From NCBI RefSeq assembly GCF_036687315.1, contig NZ_CP144683.1, positions 2,302,001 through 2,366,000 of the forward strand: a stretch of DNA of 64,000 bases, given 5' to 3'. This DNA comes from Sphingopyxis sp. TUF1 (GTDB lineage: Bacteria; Pseudomonadota; Alphaproteobacteria; Sphingomonadales; Sphingomonadaceae). The notes beneath the pieces are model-generated. The model was not told where the DNA came from. It saw only the letters and a program-made list of their open reading frames with translations, and searched no databases. A program made the translations under genes and the position numbers. Positions 41,102 to 50,645 of this stretch are shown here, piece by piece (position 1 is the stretch's first letter; every line of letters starts with the position of its first letter).

Positions 41102-41621
41102 CGATATAGTCTGCCCCGCCCGCGCGGAGCACGCTGACGCGATCGATGCCATAATTCGTGCCGCCTTTGTCGGTACCGAATTCGGCTACCAAGGCGAGGC
41201 AGAACTAGTCCGCGCTCTCGAGGCAGATGGCGACGCTCTTGTATCGATCGTCACCTATCGGGAAGGACAGATTTTAGGGCATCTTTTATTCAGCCGGATG
41301 GATGTCGAGGCAGACGGACGGCTGCTTTCGGCAGCAGCGCTCGGCCCCGTTTCGGTCCTGCCTGAATTTCAGGGGCAGGGCATAGGAACGGGATTGATCC
41401 GCATCGGCATCATGATCCTGCAGGAAATGGACGTCGCGATGAGCTTCGTCCTCGGCCACGAAACCTATTACCCGCGCTTCGGCTATTCACCCGAACTTGC
41501 TGCACGCTTCGTTTCGCCCTTTTCAGGCCCGCATTTCATGGCGATGATGCTGGACAGCGCCGCCGAATGGCCGCAAGGCGGCCGGGCGGACTATGCACCA
41601 GCATTCAACGGGTTGGGGTAA
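41094..41621 (+). CDS. GNAT-family N-acetyltransferase
   Basis: About 175 residues. The acetyl-CoA binding motif A is visible as LGPVSVLPEFQGQGIGTGLI, and the C-terminal part contains LGHETYYPRFGYSPELA, the pattern of the YhbS-like GNAT group. The start is taken as a TTG that overlaps the last eight bases of fabI; the nearby ATG is in another frame and no in-frame ATG is close, so rare-codon initiation with translational coupling is likely. The substrate is unknown. aroC follows after three bases. Confidence 0.85.
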   Translation: MHDDIVCPARAEHADAIDAIIRAAFVGTEFGYQGEAELVRALEADGDALVSIVTYREGQILGHLLFSRMDVEADGRLLSAAALGPVSVLPEFQGQGIGTGLIRIGIMILQEMDVAMSFVLGHETYYPRFGYSPELAARFVSPFSGPHFMAMMLDSAAEWPQGGRADYAPAFNGLG

Positions 41622-41624
41622 GCA

Positions 41625-42701
41625 ATGAGTTTCAACAGCTTCGGGCGCGTTCTTCGCTTCACGACGTGGGGGGAAAGCCACGGCCCCGCGCTTGGCGCGG
41701 TCGTCGATGGCTGCCCGCCGCGGCTGTCGCTGTCCGAAGCCGACATCCAGCCCTTCCTCGACAAGCGCCGCCCTGGCCAGTCGCGCCACACGACGCAGCG
41801 GCAGGAACCCGATCAGGTGCGCATCCTGTCGGGGGTTTTCGAGGGCAAGACGACGGGCACGCCGATCAGCCTGATGATCGAGAATGTCGACCAGCGATCG
41901 AAGGATTATGGCGAAATCGCGCAGGCCTATCGTCCCGGTCACGCCGATTATGCCTATGACGCCAAATATGGCATCCGCGATTATCGCGGCGGCGGCCGGT
42001 CGAGCGCGCGCGAGACCGCGGCGCGCGTTGCCGCGGGCGGCGTCGCGCGGCTGGTGATCCCCGAGGTTCAAATCCACGCCTGGGTCGCCGAAATTGGCGG
42101 TGACGCGATCGATCCCGCAAATTTCGATCTCGAGGAAATCGGCCGGAATGCCTTTTTCTGCCCCGATCCTGCCGCGGCGCGGCGCTGGGAAGGCCTGATG
42201 GACGCCGCGCGCAAGGCGGGCAGTTCGCTCGGCGCGGTGATCGAATGCGCCGCGAGCGGCGTTCCCGCGGGTTGGGGTGCCCCCATCTATGCCAAGCTCG
42301 ACAGCGATCTCGCCGCCGCGATGATGGGCATCAACGCGGTGAAGGGGGTTGAGATCGGTGCCGGCTTCAATGCGGCTCGGCTTCGCGGCGAGGAGAATGC
42401 CGACCCGATGCGGCCCGCCACCGACGGCAGCAACCGCCCCGATTTCCTGTCGAACAATGCCGGCGGCATCGCGGGCGGTATTTCGACCGGCCAACCCGTC
42501 GTCGTACGCGTCGCGTTCAAGCCGACCAGTTCGATCCTGACCCCCGTCCCGACGGTGAACAAGGCGGGCGACGCGACCGACATCGTCACCAAGGGCCGCC
42601 ACGACCCCTGCGTCGGTATCCGCGGCGCGCCGGTGGTCGAGGCAATGATGGCGCTCGTGCTCGCCGATCATAAATTGCTCCATCGCGCGCAGAACGGCTG
42701 A
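41625..42701 (+). CDS. aroC: Chorismate synthase
   Basis: A 358-residue FMN-dependent enzyme that makes chorismate from EPSP in the shikimate pathway. The conserved blocks [57 protein letters not shown] and [18 protein letters not shown] are present. It lies in a tight run with fabI and the GNAT gene, and the next gene starts one base after its stop. Confidence 0.98.
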   Translation: MSFNSFGRVLRFTTWGESHGPALGAVVDGCPPRLSLSEADIQPFLDKRRPGQSRHTTQRQEPDQVRILSGVFEGKTTGTPISLMIENVDQRSKDYGEIAQAYRPGHADYAYDAKYGIRDYRGGGRSSARETAARVAAGGVARLVIPEVQIHAWVAEIGGDAIDPANFDLEEIGRNAFFCPDPAAARRWEGLMDAARKAGSSLGAVIECAASGVPAGWGAPIYAKLDSDLAAAMMGINAVKGVEIGAGFNAARLRGEENADPMRPATDGSNRPDFLSNNAGGIAGGISTGQPVVVRVAFKPTSSILTPVPTVNKAGDATDIVTKGRHDPCVGIRGAPVVEAMMALVLADHKLLHRAQNG

Positions 42702-42702
42702 T

Positions 42703-44487
42703 ATGATCGACGCGATACGGACGTTTATCGAAACCCATCAGGCCGTTCTGTCGCTGATCATCCTCGCCGCGATGTTCGTCGGCTTCCTGATGGAGCGGTT
42801 GCCTGCGACGGTCATCGCGATCCTTGGCGCCTGTACCTATCTTGCGCTCGGCATCCTCGATGCAAAGGGCATGTATTCAGTCTTTTCCAATTCGGCGCCG
42901 ATCGTCATCGGTGCAATGTTCGTTCTGTCGGGCGCGCTGATCCGTACCGGCGTCATCCAGCGCGTCGCCGATGCGATCATGAAACGCGCGGAAAAGCATC
43001 CGCGCCTTGCGATCGTCGAGGTGCTCGTCGGCGCGCTCTTCGCCTCGGCCTTCCTCAACAACACGCCAGTCGTCGTTGTGCTGTTGCCGATCATGATGAA
43101 GCTGGCCGAGGTGACGGGGGTCAGCGCTAAAAAACTGCTGATGCCCCTGTCGATCGCCGCTGTGCTCGGCGGGACCCTGACTTTGATCGGTACGTCGACC
43201 AATCTCGTGGTCGACGGTATTGTCCGGCAAGCGGGCATGGAGCGTTTCGGCATTTTCGAAATCACGCCCATCGGCCTCGTCACCGCTGCGTCGGGCATGA
43301 TCGGCCTCGCGCTGATGTGGTGGCTGCTGCCGTCGGACAAGCCGGTCAGGGGACCGGCGGGCACGCACGACGCGCATAAATATCTGACCGAGCTGGTGCT
43401 CGGCGACAATGACGATCTGGTCGGAATGACGACAGAGGCGTTTCGCGACCTGCCGCGTTCGGGCCGCATCGTCGGCGTACGACGCGGTTCCGCGGTGGTT
43501 CACGGCGGCGATCTCGAACATTGGACGCTTGCCGCGGGCGACCGTGTGATCCTGCGGGTCGACGGCGCGACGCTGATGACCTGGCGCGAGCAGGGGCGCT
43601 TTGGCCTTGGCATTGGCAGTGGCGAGCCCGCCGAGGGCGATATGGTCGTCGAAACGATGATTGCGTCGAACCACCCGGCGATCGGCCAGCGGCTGATCGA
43701 TATTCCGTTCCTGCAAAAGATCCGCGCGCGCATCATCGGGCTCGACCGCCCGGCGCACGAACCCGGCCCCGACCTCGCCAGCGTCCGTATCCGTCCTGCC
43801 GACCGCCTACTGGTCGCAGGCGGCCCGCGCGAGGTCGAGGCGCTTCGCGACAATCCGCACCTGATCGGCGCCGACCTTGCCAAGGTACGCGCCTTTCGCC
43901 GGGGCAAGGCGTGGATCGCAATCCTCTGCATGGTCGCGGTCGTCACGCTCGCGGCGTTCGATATCATGTCGATCGGCGTCGCGGCGATCATCGCGATCGG
44001 GGTGATCCTCGTGACACGCTGCATCGACAGCGAGGAGGCGTGGGGAACGATCGACGGCGACGTTCTGATCCTCATTTTCGCAATGCTCGCAGTCGGCCTC
44101 GCGCTCGAACAGAGCGGCGCCGTCGCAATGATGGTCGGCTGGGTTGAACCGTCGCTCGTGGGTCAGCCGGCATGGGTGCTGATTTTCGGTATCTATTTCT
44201 TCGCGCTCATTCTCTCCGAACTGCTCAGCAATAATGCGGTCGCGGCGCTGATGACGCCGGTGACGCTGGCCATCGCGTCCGAGCTTGGCGTCGATCCGCG
44301 TCCGCTTGTGATCGCGCTGATGATCGGCGCGTCGGCGTGCTTCGCGACGCCGATCGGTTATCAGACGAACACGATCGTTTATGCAGCGGGCGATTACCGC
44401 TTTATCGATTTCGTTAAGATCGGCGTTCCGCTCAATATCATCACCGGCGTATCGACCTGCTTTGCGATCGTCTTCTTTATGACCTGA
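42703..44487 (+). CDS. SLC13/DASS-type anion permease with TrkA-C domains
   Basis: A 594-residue membrane protein. Hydrophobic segments at 15-200 and 400-594 contain the SLC13-type pairs FLNNTPVVVVLLPIMMKLAE with LIGTSTNLVVDG, and SELLSNNAVAALMTPVTLAI. Between them (about 220-390) are two soluble TrkA-C-like regulatory domains (VVHGGDLEHWTLAAGDRVIL; VRIRPADRLLVAGG). Such proteins carry dicarboxylates, sulfate or arsenite-like anions. It starts one base after aroC but serves transport, so it may be read through from that operon. Confidence 0.92.
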   Translation: MIDAIRTFIETHQAVLSLIILAAMFVGFLMERLPATVIAILGACTYLALGILDAKGMYSVFSNSAPIVIGAMFVLSGALIRTGVIQRVADAIMKRAEKHPRLAIVEVLVGALFASAFLNNTPVVVVLLPIMMKLAEVTGVSAKKLLMPLSIAAVLGGTLTLIGTSTNLVVDGIVRQAGMERFGIFEITPIGLVTAASGMIGLALMWWLLPSDKPVRGPAGTHDAHKYLTELVLGDNDDLVGMTTEAFRDLPRSGRIVGVRRGSAVVHGGDLEHWTLAAGDRVILRVDGATLMTWREQGRFGLGIGSGEPAEGDMVVETMIASNHPAIGQRLIDIPFLQKIRARIIGLDRPAHEPGPDLASVRIRPADRLLVAGGPREVEALRDNPHLIGADLAKVRAFRRGKAWIAILCMVAVVTLAAFDIMSIGVAAIIAIGVILVTRCIDSEEAWGTIDGDVLILIFAMLAVGLALEQSGAVAMMVGWVEPSLVGQPAWVLIFGIYFFALILSELLSNNAVAALMTPVTLAIASELGVDPRPLVIALMIGASACFATPIGYQTNTIVYAAGDYRFIDFVKIGVPLNIITGVSTCFAIVFFMT

Positions 44488-44515
44488 TGCCGCGGCGATT
44501 GCCCGCGGCGCATCA
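44485..44515. terminator. Hairpin after the SLC13-type gene
   Basis: TGATGCCGCGG and CCGCGGCGCATCA form an 11-pair stem with a small bulge at the gene's stop. No T-run follows, so its terminator role is uncertain. Confidence 0.4.
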
Positions 44516-44570
44516 CCCTGTTACCTCCGCCCGCATAACGATCCGCCCCGCGCGGAACAGGGAGTGATTT

Positions 44571-45923
44571 ATGGGCCATCGCCTGACTTTATATATTCTG
44601 ATCGGGATGATCCTCGGCGTCATCACCGGCTATCTCGTGCGGGTCTATGTCCCCGCCGACAGCGAAGCCTTCACCTATTGGCTGCGCAGCTTCAGCACGC
44701 TTTCGACGATCTTCCTCAACCTGATCAAACTCGTCGTCGCGCCGCTGATCCTCGGGACGCTTGTCGCGGGCATTGCGCATATGGGCGACAGCTCGGCGCT
44801 CGGCCGCATCGGCACGCGTGCGATCGCCTGGTTCATTATTGCCAGCCTCATTTCGATCAGCCTCGGGCTGATCATGGTCAATTTCTTTGAACCTGGCGCC
44901 GGGCTCAACCTCACCGTCGGCGCGCATTCGATCGCCGAGGTCGGCGAGGTCAAGAAACTCGACCTGTTCGAGTTCATCGAGCACGTCTTCCCGAAGAATA
45001 TCTTTCAGGCGATGGCGGACAACAACGTCCTCCAGATCCTCGTTTTCGCGCTGTTCGCGGGCGTCGGCCTGACGGCGATCGGCGAAAAGGGCAAGCCGCT
45101 GGTTCGCGGGGCCGAGGCACTTGCCGAACTGATGCTCCAGATCACCGGCTATGTGATGCGCCTCGCGCCGATCGCGGTGTTCGGCGCGCTCGCTGGGGTC
45201 GTGGCGAAATATGGTCTTGGCATCCTCGGCACTTATGCGGAGCTCGTCACCGAATTCTATCTCTCGCTCGTCGTGCTGTGGGTCATCCTGCTCGGTGCGG
45301 GCGCGATCTTCCTCGGTCGCCGGATTTTCTCGCTGGTCCGCTATATCCGCCAGCCGCTGCTGATCGCATTCTCGACCGCCTCGTCGGAGGCCGCGATGCC
45401 CAAGCTGTTCGAACAGCTCGACCGCTTCGGCGTGCCGCGCCGCATCTCGGGCTTCGTGCTCCCCTTGGGCTACAGCTTCAACCTCGATGGTTCGATGATG
45501 TACGCAAGCTTCGCGACGCTCTTCATCGCTCAGGCTTACGGGATCGAGCTTTCGCTCACGCAGCAGATACTGATCCTGCTGACCCTGATGGTGTCGTCGA
45601 AGGGCATCGCCGCGGTGCCCCGCGCCAGCCTGGTGGTGATCACCGCGACGCTCGCGATGTTCGATCTTCCGATCGAGGGTGTCGCGCTGATTTTCGCGAT
45701 CGACCAGTTCCTCGACATGGGCCGCACCGCAACCAATGTCGTCGGCAATGCGGTCGCGACGTCGGTCATCACGAAGTGGGAAGGCATGCTGGAAGTGCCC
45801 GAGCCCGCCGACGCCGAACGACCGCACGCGCCATCGCATACGCCGCATCATGGAACCCGCGGGCTCGATATTCGTGATAGTGATGACTCAGGGGAGAATA
45901 AGCCAGCGGCCGACAACGCGTAA
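44571..45923 (+). CDS. Dicarboxylate/amino acid:cation symporter (DAACS), copy 1
   Basis: A 450-residue member of the GltP/DctA family. Recognisable parts are LNLIKLVVAPLILGTLVAGI, the hairpin serine motif AFSTASSEAAMPKLFEQL, YSFNLDGSMMYASFATLFIA and SSKGIAAVPRASLVVITATL. The C-terminal tail (about 415-450) is histidine-rich and polar, unlike the transport core. It imports dicarboxylates or acidic amino acids with cations. A second family member follows 47 bases later. Confidence 0.93.
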   Translation: MGHRLTLYILIGMILGVITGYLVRVYVPADSEAFTYWLRSFSTLSTIFLNLIKLVVAPLILGTLVAGIAHMGDSSALGRIGTRAIAWFIIASLISISLGLIMVNFFEPGAGLNLTVGAHSIAEVGEVKKLDLFEFIEHVFPKNIFQAMADNNVLQILVFALFAGVGLTAIGEKGKPLVRGAEALAELMLQITGYVMRLAPIAVFGALAGVVAKYGLGILGTYAELVTEFYLSLVVLWVILLGAGAIFLGRRIFSLVRYIRQPLLIAFSTASSEAAMPKLFEQLDRFGVPRRISGFVLPLGYSFNLDGSMMYASFATLFIAQAYGIELSLTQQILILLTLMVSSKGIAAVPRASLVVITATLAMFDLPIEGVALIFAIDQFLDMGRTATNVVGNAVATSVITKWEGMLEVPEPADAERPHAPSHTPHHGTRGLDIRDSDDSGENKPAADNA

Positions 45924-45970
45924 CACATGCGCTTCGGGCCGCCCACATCGCGGCGAGCAAGGAGCTCAAC

Positions 45971-47296
45971 ATGGCCGAAACGGCGGCAATCGATCGGGCG
46001 GCGCGCGATGAAGCGCGCGCCCGGCGGCTGCGCTGGCGGATGCTTGCCGGCTTTCTCGCGGGCCTCGTCATCGGACTTGGCGTCCACTATGGCGCGCCGG
46101 GCGCGGCGTGGGTCGAAACCGTCACCACCTATGTGACGGGGCCGCTGGGGCAGATATTCCTGCGCCTGCTCTTCATGCTCGTGATCCCGCTGCTCGTATC
46201 GGCGCTGATCGTCGGCGTCGCCGAAATGGGCGAGATGCACGCGCTGAAGGCCGTCGGCGGGCGCACGCTCGTCTATACGGTCGCGGTGTCGGCGATCTCG
46301 GTTGTCATCAGCCTCGCCGTCGTCAACCTGCTTCGTCCGGGCGGAGGCGTCGATCCTGCGCTCGCGCGTTCGTTGATGGCGGAGGGTGCAGCGGGGGCGC
46401 AGGCGATCGCCGACCGCGCGGGCGAGGCGAAGACCGGTATGGAGGCGGTCGTCGCGATCGTCCCCGACAATCTCTTCGCCGCGATGGGCCAGAATGATGT
46501 GCTCGCGGTCATGTTCTTCGCGCTCTTCTTCGGCATCGGGCTCATGCTCGTGCGTACGCCGCGCACCGAGACGCTCAAGACCGCGATCGAGGGGGTGTTC
46601 GAGGTCATGATGAAGCTCATCGGGCTTGTCATCCAATTCGCACCGATCGCCGTCTTCTGTTTCATGTTCAACCTCGGCGCGCAGTTCGGGCTCGATCTGA
46701 TCGTGCGCCTGTCGGCCTTTGTCGGGGTCGTGCTGCTCGCGCTCGGGCTTCAGATGTTCGTCGTCTTCCCGATCCTGCTCAAGACATTGGCGGGGAAATC
46801 GCCGATCGCCTTTTTCCGCGAGACGCAGGAAGCGGCGGTCATGGCGTTCTCGACCGCTTCGTCGAACGCGACCCTGCCGACCGCGCTGCGCGTTGCGCGC
46901 GACCGGTTGCACCTGCCCGACCGGGTGGCGCGTTTTGTGCTCACCATCGGCGCGACCGCGAACCAGAACGGCACCGCGATGTTCGAAGGCGTGACGGTGA
47001 TATTCCTCGCGCAGTTTTTCGGCATCGACCTGACGTTGCAGCAGCAGATCATGGTGATGGCCGTGTGCATCCTCGGCGGCATCGGGACGGCGGGCGTACC
47101 GGCAGGATCGCTGCCGGTGATTGCACTCATCCTCGCGATGGTCGGCGTCCCGCCGGCGGGCATCGGACTGGTGCTCGGCGTCGACCGTTTCCTCGACATG
47201 TGCCGTACCACGCTGAACGTTATCGGCGACCTTGTGGCTGCGACGGTCGTGTCGGCGGGCATCGATGACCGGGCGGGGAAGCCGGCCGCGGCCTAA
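45971..47296 (+). CDS. Dicarboxylate/amino acid:cation symporter (DAACS), copy 2
   Basis: A 441-residue second DAACS transporter. The core blocks are FLRLLFMLVIPLLVSALIVG, AFSTASSNATLPTALRVARD, TIGATANQNGTAMFEGVTVI and GGIGTAGVPAGSLPVIALIL. It keeps the NQNGT motif that copy 1 has as FNLDGS, so the two probably differ in substrate or ion use. It is in line behind copy 1 and converges with the lipoprotein gene. Confidence 0.93.
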   Translation: MAETAAIDRAARDEARARRLRWRMLAGFLAGLVIGLGVHYGAPGAAWVETVTTYVTGPLGQIFLRLLFMLVIPLLVSALIVGVAEMGEMHALKAVGGRTLVYTVAVSAISVVISLAVVNLLRPGGGVDPALARSLMAEGAAGAQAIADRAGEAKTGMEAVVAIVPDNLFAAMGQNDVLAVMFFALFFGIGLMLVRTPRTETLKTAIEGVFEVMMKLIGLVIQFAPIAVFCFMFNLGAQFGLDLIVRLSAFVGVVLLALGLQMFVVFPILLKTLAGKSPIAFFRETQEAAVMAFSTASSNATLPTALRVARDRLHLPDRVARFVLTIGATANQNGTAMFEGVTVIFLAQFFGIDLTLQQQIMVMAVCILGGIGTAGVPAGSLPVIALILAMVGVPPAGIGLVLGVDRFLDMCRTTLNVIGDLVAATVVSAGIDDRAGKPAAA

Positions 47297-47303
47297 GCGA
47301 TAT

Positions 47304-48122
47304 CTATCTTTCCCGAACTCCCGCCCGGTCGACCCGGCCCGGCCGTTCGCGCGCGGGCCGCGTTGCCGGAGGGCGGGCTGCGGGCGGCGGCGCCGGGCGC
47401 GCAGCGGGACGCGGCGCTGGCGAAGCGGCGGGCGCAGGCCGGCCCACCGGTGCGGCAGCGGGCGGCGCGGCGGGCCGTTGCCACTGCGGACGCTGCCGGG
47501 GCGGCGAAGCGGCGTCACCGCCGCGCCGCGGTCGGGAACGGATCTCGCCCGGATTCGCAGAGGGCAGGGGGCGGATTGCGCCAGGGGTGCCGGTTGCGCC
47601 TTCGACGGCGCGGCGCGGGCGGGTCCCGCGCGGGCCATCATCATTGCGATCGGTGCGATTCCAGCCCGGACGGCCGTCGCCGTGCCCGCGATCGTCGTCA
47701 CGATCACGGTGCCAGCCGGGGCGGTCAGGTCTCCCGTCGCCGCGCTTGCCATGATATTTCCACCAAGCCCGGCGGCCGCCCCAATAGTTCAGATATTGGC
47801 CGTTCAGCGGGTATCGGTTGCGATAGCTGTCGAACATCCACAGACCGTGGCCGGGATAATAATAATTGTCGTACCAGCCGCCGCCGAAGCCGATCTGGAC
47901 GAACCCGCTACCATAATCCGACGCATCGTAGCAGTCATAGCCATAGCCATCGGCATAGGCATAGCCGTCATAATTGTACCAGCCGTCGCCATAGCGCGCG
48001 GCGCAGTCGCCGCGTGAGGCATAGCTGGCGCCGTAGACACCAGCATCGTAGCAGCCGCTGAGCATCGTCGTCGCGAGGGCGCCGAACGCAATGGCAAGGG
48101 GGCGCGTAAAACGCTTTAGCAT
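47304..48122 (-). CDS. Lipoprotein with Tyr/Gly/Asp-rich and Pro/Arg-rich regions
   Basis: A 272-residue exported lipoprotein of unknown function. The signal MLKRFTRPLAIAFGALATTM ends in the lipobox LSGC. Residues 25-110 are rich in Tyr, Gly and Asp (DGWYNYDGYAYADGYGYDCY; GFGGGWYDNYYYPGHGLWMF). Residues 110-272 are of low complexity, first Arg/Asp/Gly, then Pro/Ala/Arg. An AAGGA site precedes the ATG. It is divergent from the cytochrome P450 gene. The composition suggests an unstructured envelope or surface protein; no enzyme motif is present. Confidence 0.78.
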   Translation of the reverse strand: MLKRFTRPLAIAFGALATTMLSGCYDAGVYGASYASRGDCAARYGDGWYNYDGYAYADGYGYDCYDASDYGSGFVQIGFGGGWYDNYYYPGHGLWMFDSYRNRYPLNGQYLNYWGGRRAWWKYHGKRGDGRPDRPGWHRDRDDDRGHGDGRPGWNRTDRNDDGPRGTRPRRAVEGATGTPGAIRPLPSANPGEIRSRPRRGGDAASPPRQRPQWQRPAAPPAAAPVGRPAPAASPAPRPAARPAPPPAARPPATRPARERPGRVDRAGVRER

Positions 48123-48292
48123 GTTTTGGTCCTTTGACCGTCGAACAGGTTGCGACCCCTGACAGAAGCTTGCGCGAGTCGAGTTGAATTTGCGGTGAAT
48201 GGTGATCGTCGCCCTGCGAAGCCTTACTTGCACCATTGTCAGTAGTGCGATACCCATCGGCACAACGACAGTATGGATGAGGATTCGACCCG

Positions 48293-49699
48293 ATGAATGC
48301 GCCGACGCAGATCCACCCCGCCAGCAGTGCATGGTCCGCCGAACGCTTTGGCCCCGATACGCGGCACTGGCTGCCGCGCAATCCTGACAGCGCGATCGAC
48401 CATATTCCGGGCGAGGACGGGATGCCCGTCATCGGCAACACGCTCGAACAGCTGCGCGACTATCCTGCCTTTGCGCGTCGCATGGTCGCCAAATATGGCC
48501 GCGTCTATCGCAACAACAGCTTCGGCGGGCGCAGCGTCGCGCTTTATGGGCCCGAGGCGAACGAGCTGGTCATGTTCGACCGCGACAAGATTTTCTCGTC
48601 CGAACAGGGTTGGGGTCCGGTGCTCAATCTCCTCTTCCCGCGCGGGTTGATGCTGATGGATTTCGAAAAGCATCGTGCCGACCGCAAACTCTTGTCGGTC
48701 GCGTTCAAGCCCGAACCGATGCGCCATTATGCCGAAGCGCTCAACGAGGGGATCAAACATCGGATCGCCAACTGGAGCGGCAAGAGTTTCAAATTTTATC
48801 CCGCGATCAAGGAACTGACGCTCGACCTCGCCGCAACCAGCTTCCTCGGCATCCCCTGGGGCCCCGAGGCCGACAAAGTCAACAAGGCGTTCGTGGACAT
48901 GGTTCAGGCGTCGATCGGCATCGTGCGCCGTCCGCTGCCCTTCACCGCGATGGGGCGCGGCGCCAAGGGTCGCGCCTTCCTCGTCGATTATTTTGGCCGC
49001 ATGGTCCCCGAACGCCGCGAGGGCACGGGCGAGGACATGTTCAGCCAGATCTGCCGCACCCGCGACGACAATGGCAATTATATGCCGGTCGACGCCATCG
49101 TCGATCATATGAATTTCCTGATGATGGCGGCGCACGACACGATCACCAGTTCGATCACCACGCTCGTCTGGGAACTCGCGCGCCATCCCGAATGGCAGGA
49201 CAAACTCCGCGAGGAAATGCTGCGCGTCGCGCCAGCGGGTGAGGGGGTCGGGCACAACAGCCTCGGCGAGCTCGAACTCACCGAATGGGCGTTCAAGGAA
49301 GCGCTGCGGCTGGTGCCCCCGGTGCCGAGCTTCCCGCGCCGCGCGCTCAAGGATTTCGAATTCGGCGGTTATCATATTCCCGCGGGCACTTCGGTCGGGG
49401 TCAGCCCTGCCTTCACGCATATGATGGAGGAACATTGGCCCGAACCGGAGAAGTTCGACCCGATGCGTTTCTCGCCCGAAGTCGCGCGCGAACGGCATAA
49501 ATATGCATGGGTGCCCTTCGGCGGCGGCGCGCACATGTGCCTGGGACTGCACTTTGCATATATGCAGGCGAAGATCTTTTTCCATCATGTCGTCACGACG
49601 CACCGGATCACCGTCGCCCCCGGCTATGCGCCCGAATGGCAGATGTTGCCGATCCCACGGCCGAAGGACGGGCTGATGGTAACGTTCGAGCCGCTGTAG
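48293..49699 (+). CDS. Cytochrome P450
   Basis: A 468-residue soluble P450. The I-helix motif is MMAAHDTITSSITTL, the K-helix ExxR is in FKEALRLVPPVPSF, and the haem-binding loop is WVPFGGGAHMCLGLHFA with the cysteine ligand. It has no membrane anchor, so it relies on external redox partners, and none are encoded nearby. Overall it looks like the bacterial group annotated with sterol or retinoid-type P450s rather than camphor-type ones, though the substrate cannot be told. It begins 170 bases from the divergent lipoprotein gene. Confidence 0.95.
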   Translation: MNAPTQIHPASSAWSAERFGPDTRHWLPRNPDSAIDHIPGEDGMPVIGNTLEQLRDYPAFARRMVAKYGRVYRNNSFGGRSVALYGPEANELVMFDRDKIFSSEQGWGPVLNLLFPRGLMLMDFEKHRADRKLLSVAFKPEPMRHYAEALNEGIKHRIANWSGKSFKFYPAIKELTLDLAATSFLGIPWGPEADKVNKAFVDMVQASIGIVRRPLPFTAMGRGAKGRAFLVDYFGRMVPERREGTGEDMFSQICRTRDDNGNYMPVDAIVDHMNFLMMAAHDTITSSITTLVWELARHPEWQDKLREEMLRVAPAGEGVGHNSLGELELTEWAFKEALRLVPPVPSFPRRALKDFEFGGYHIPAGTSVGVSPAFTHMMEEHWPEPEKFDPMRFSPEVARERHKYAWVPFGGGAHMCLGLHFAYMQAKIFFHHVVTTHRITVAPGYAPEWQMLPIPRPKDGLMVTFEPL

Positions 49700-49717
49700 C
49701 GGTCGGTGCCCGAAAAA

Positions 49718-49853
49718 TCCTCCCTGTCGCGAAGCGATGGGGAGGGGGACCGCGCCCGTAGGGCGTGGTGGAGGGGCCGCGACGCGGCGTTATCGCCCCT
49801 CCGTCAGCGGCTTGCGCCGCTGCCACCTCCCCATGGCTTCGCCACAGGGAGGA
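49718..49853. repeat. Repeat family C, copy 2
   Basis: Copy between the P450 and extensin-like genes. Its left end is CCTCCCTGTCGCGAAGCGAT and its right end CCATGGCTTCGCCACAGGGA, with the inner blocks GGGGGACCGCGCCCGTAGGG and GCCCCTCCGTCAGCGGCTTG shared with the other copies. Confidence 0.85.
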
Positions 49854-49928
49854 TTCTTGCCTCCGCTTCGGCCGCTAGCCGCAAAGCGCTTTTCACCGGC
49901 GGCAATTTGCTGCACGGACAAATGGAAA

Positions 49929-50645
49929 ATGAAGTCTCTTCGCCCCTATCTCCTGTGGTTCGCCGCCGCGCTCCTGATCACTATTGGCGCCATTCTCGGT
50001 ATGCAATGGGTGCGCGATCATCCCGAACATCTACCCGGCGCGCGCTTCGAACTCGCGCATTTGCAGGGGTGGGCGACGCATCGCAAGCTGGTCGCGCTTG
50101 CCGCCGACGATGCCACCTGCTTCGCCGCTTTCGACCGCTCGGGCGCTGGCTATCTCCGGCGGCCGGTGGTGGGCGAGGGGGTGTGCCGCGCCAGCCAGCG
50201 GATGATCCTGACCGGCAACAGCCTGGTCCCGACGATGCGCCCCGCTCGCGCCGCGCCCGGATGCGCCGTCACCGCGGCGATGGCGCTGTGGACGCGCGAC
50301 GTCGTGCAGCCGGCGGCCGAGCGATATTTCGGGCAAGCCGTCGTCGAGCTGGAAAATCTCGGCAGCTACAACTGCCGCAAGATTGCCGATGGCGAAACAC
50401 AGAGCCAGCATTCGACCGCCAATGCGATCGACATCTCGGCCTTTATCCTTGCCGACGGCACGCGGATCGCGCTCATCAACGACTGGGAACCCGGCGACCG
50501 GCGCAGCGAGTTTCTGCACGCGGTGCGCGACGGGTCGTGCGGCCTGTTCTCGACGGTCTTGTCACCCGACTATAATGCTGCGCACGCCGATCATTTCCAC
50601 TTCGACATGGCGGCGCGAACCGCGGGCTGGACCGTCTGCCGCTGA
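49929..50645 (+). CDS. Extensin-like family protein with membrane anchor
   Basis: A 238-residue protein with one N-terminal hydrophobic segment (LRPYLLWFAAALLITIGAIL) and an extensin-like C-terminal domain (PF06904 type). The motifs SQHSTANAIDISAF and HADHFHFDM supply the His/Asp set shared with LAS-type D-Ala-D-Ala peptidases, so a peptidoglycan role is plausible. The open frame continues upstream through a family C repeat, but the ATG before KSLRPYLLW is the natural start. It converges with sufA, with no gap. Confidence 0.86.
   Translation: MKSLRPYLLWFAAALLITIGAILGMQWVRDHPEHLPGARFELAHLQGWATHRKLVALAADDATCFAAFDRSGAGYLRRPVVGEGVCRASQRMILTGNSLVPTMRPARAAPGCAVTAAMALWTRDVVQPAAERYFGQAVVELENLGSYNCRKIADGETQSQHSTANAIDISAFILADGTRIALINDWEPGDRRSEFLHAVRDGSCGLFSTVLSPDYNAAHADHFHFDMAARTAGWTVCR

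Noticed and set aside
45848..47752. Long minus-strand open frame opposite the second DAACS gene
   Set aside because: It is antisense to a clear transporter and consists of low-complexity charged sequence typical of shadow frames.
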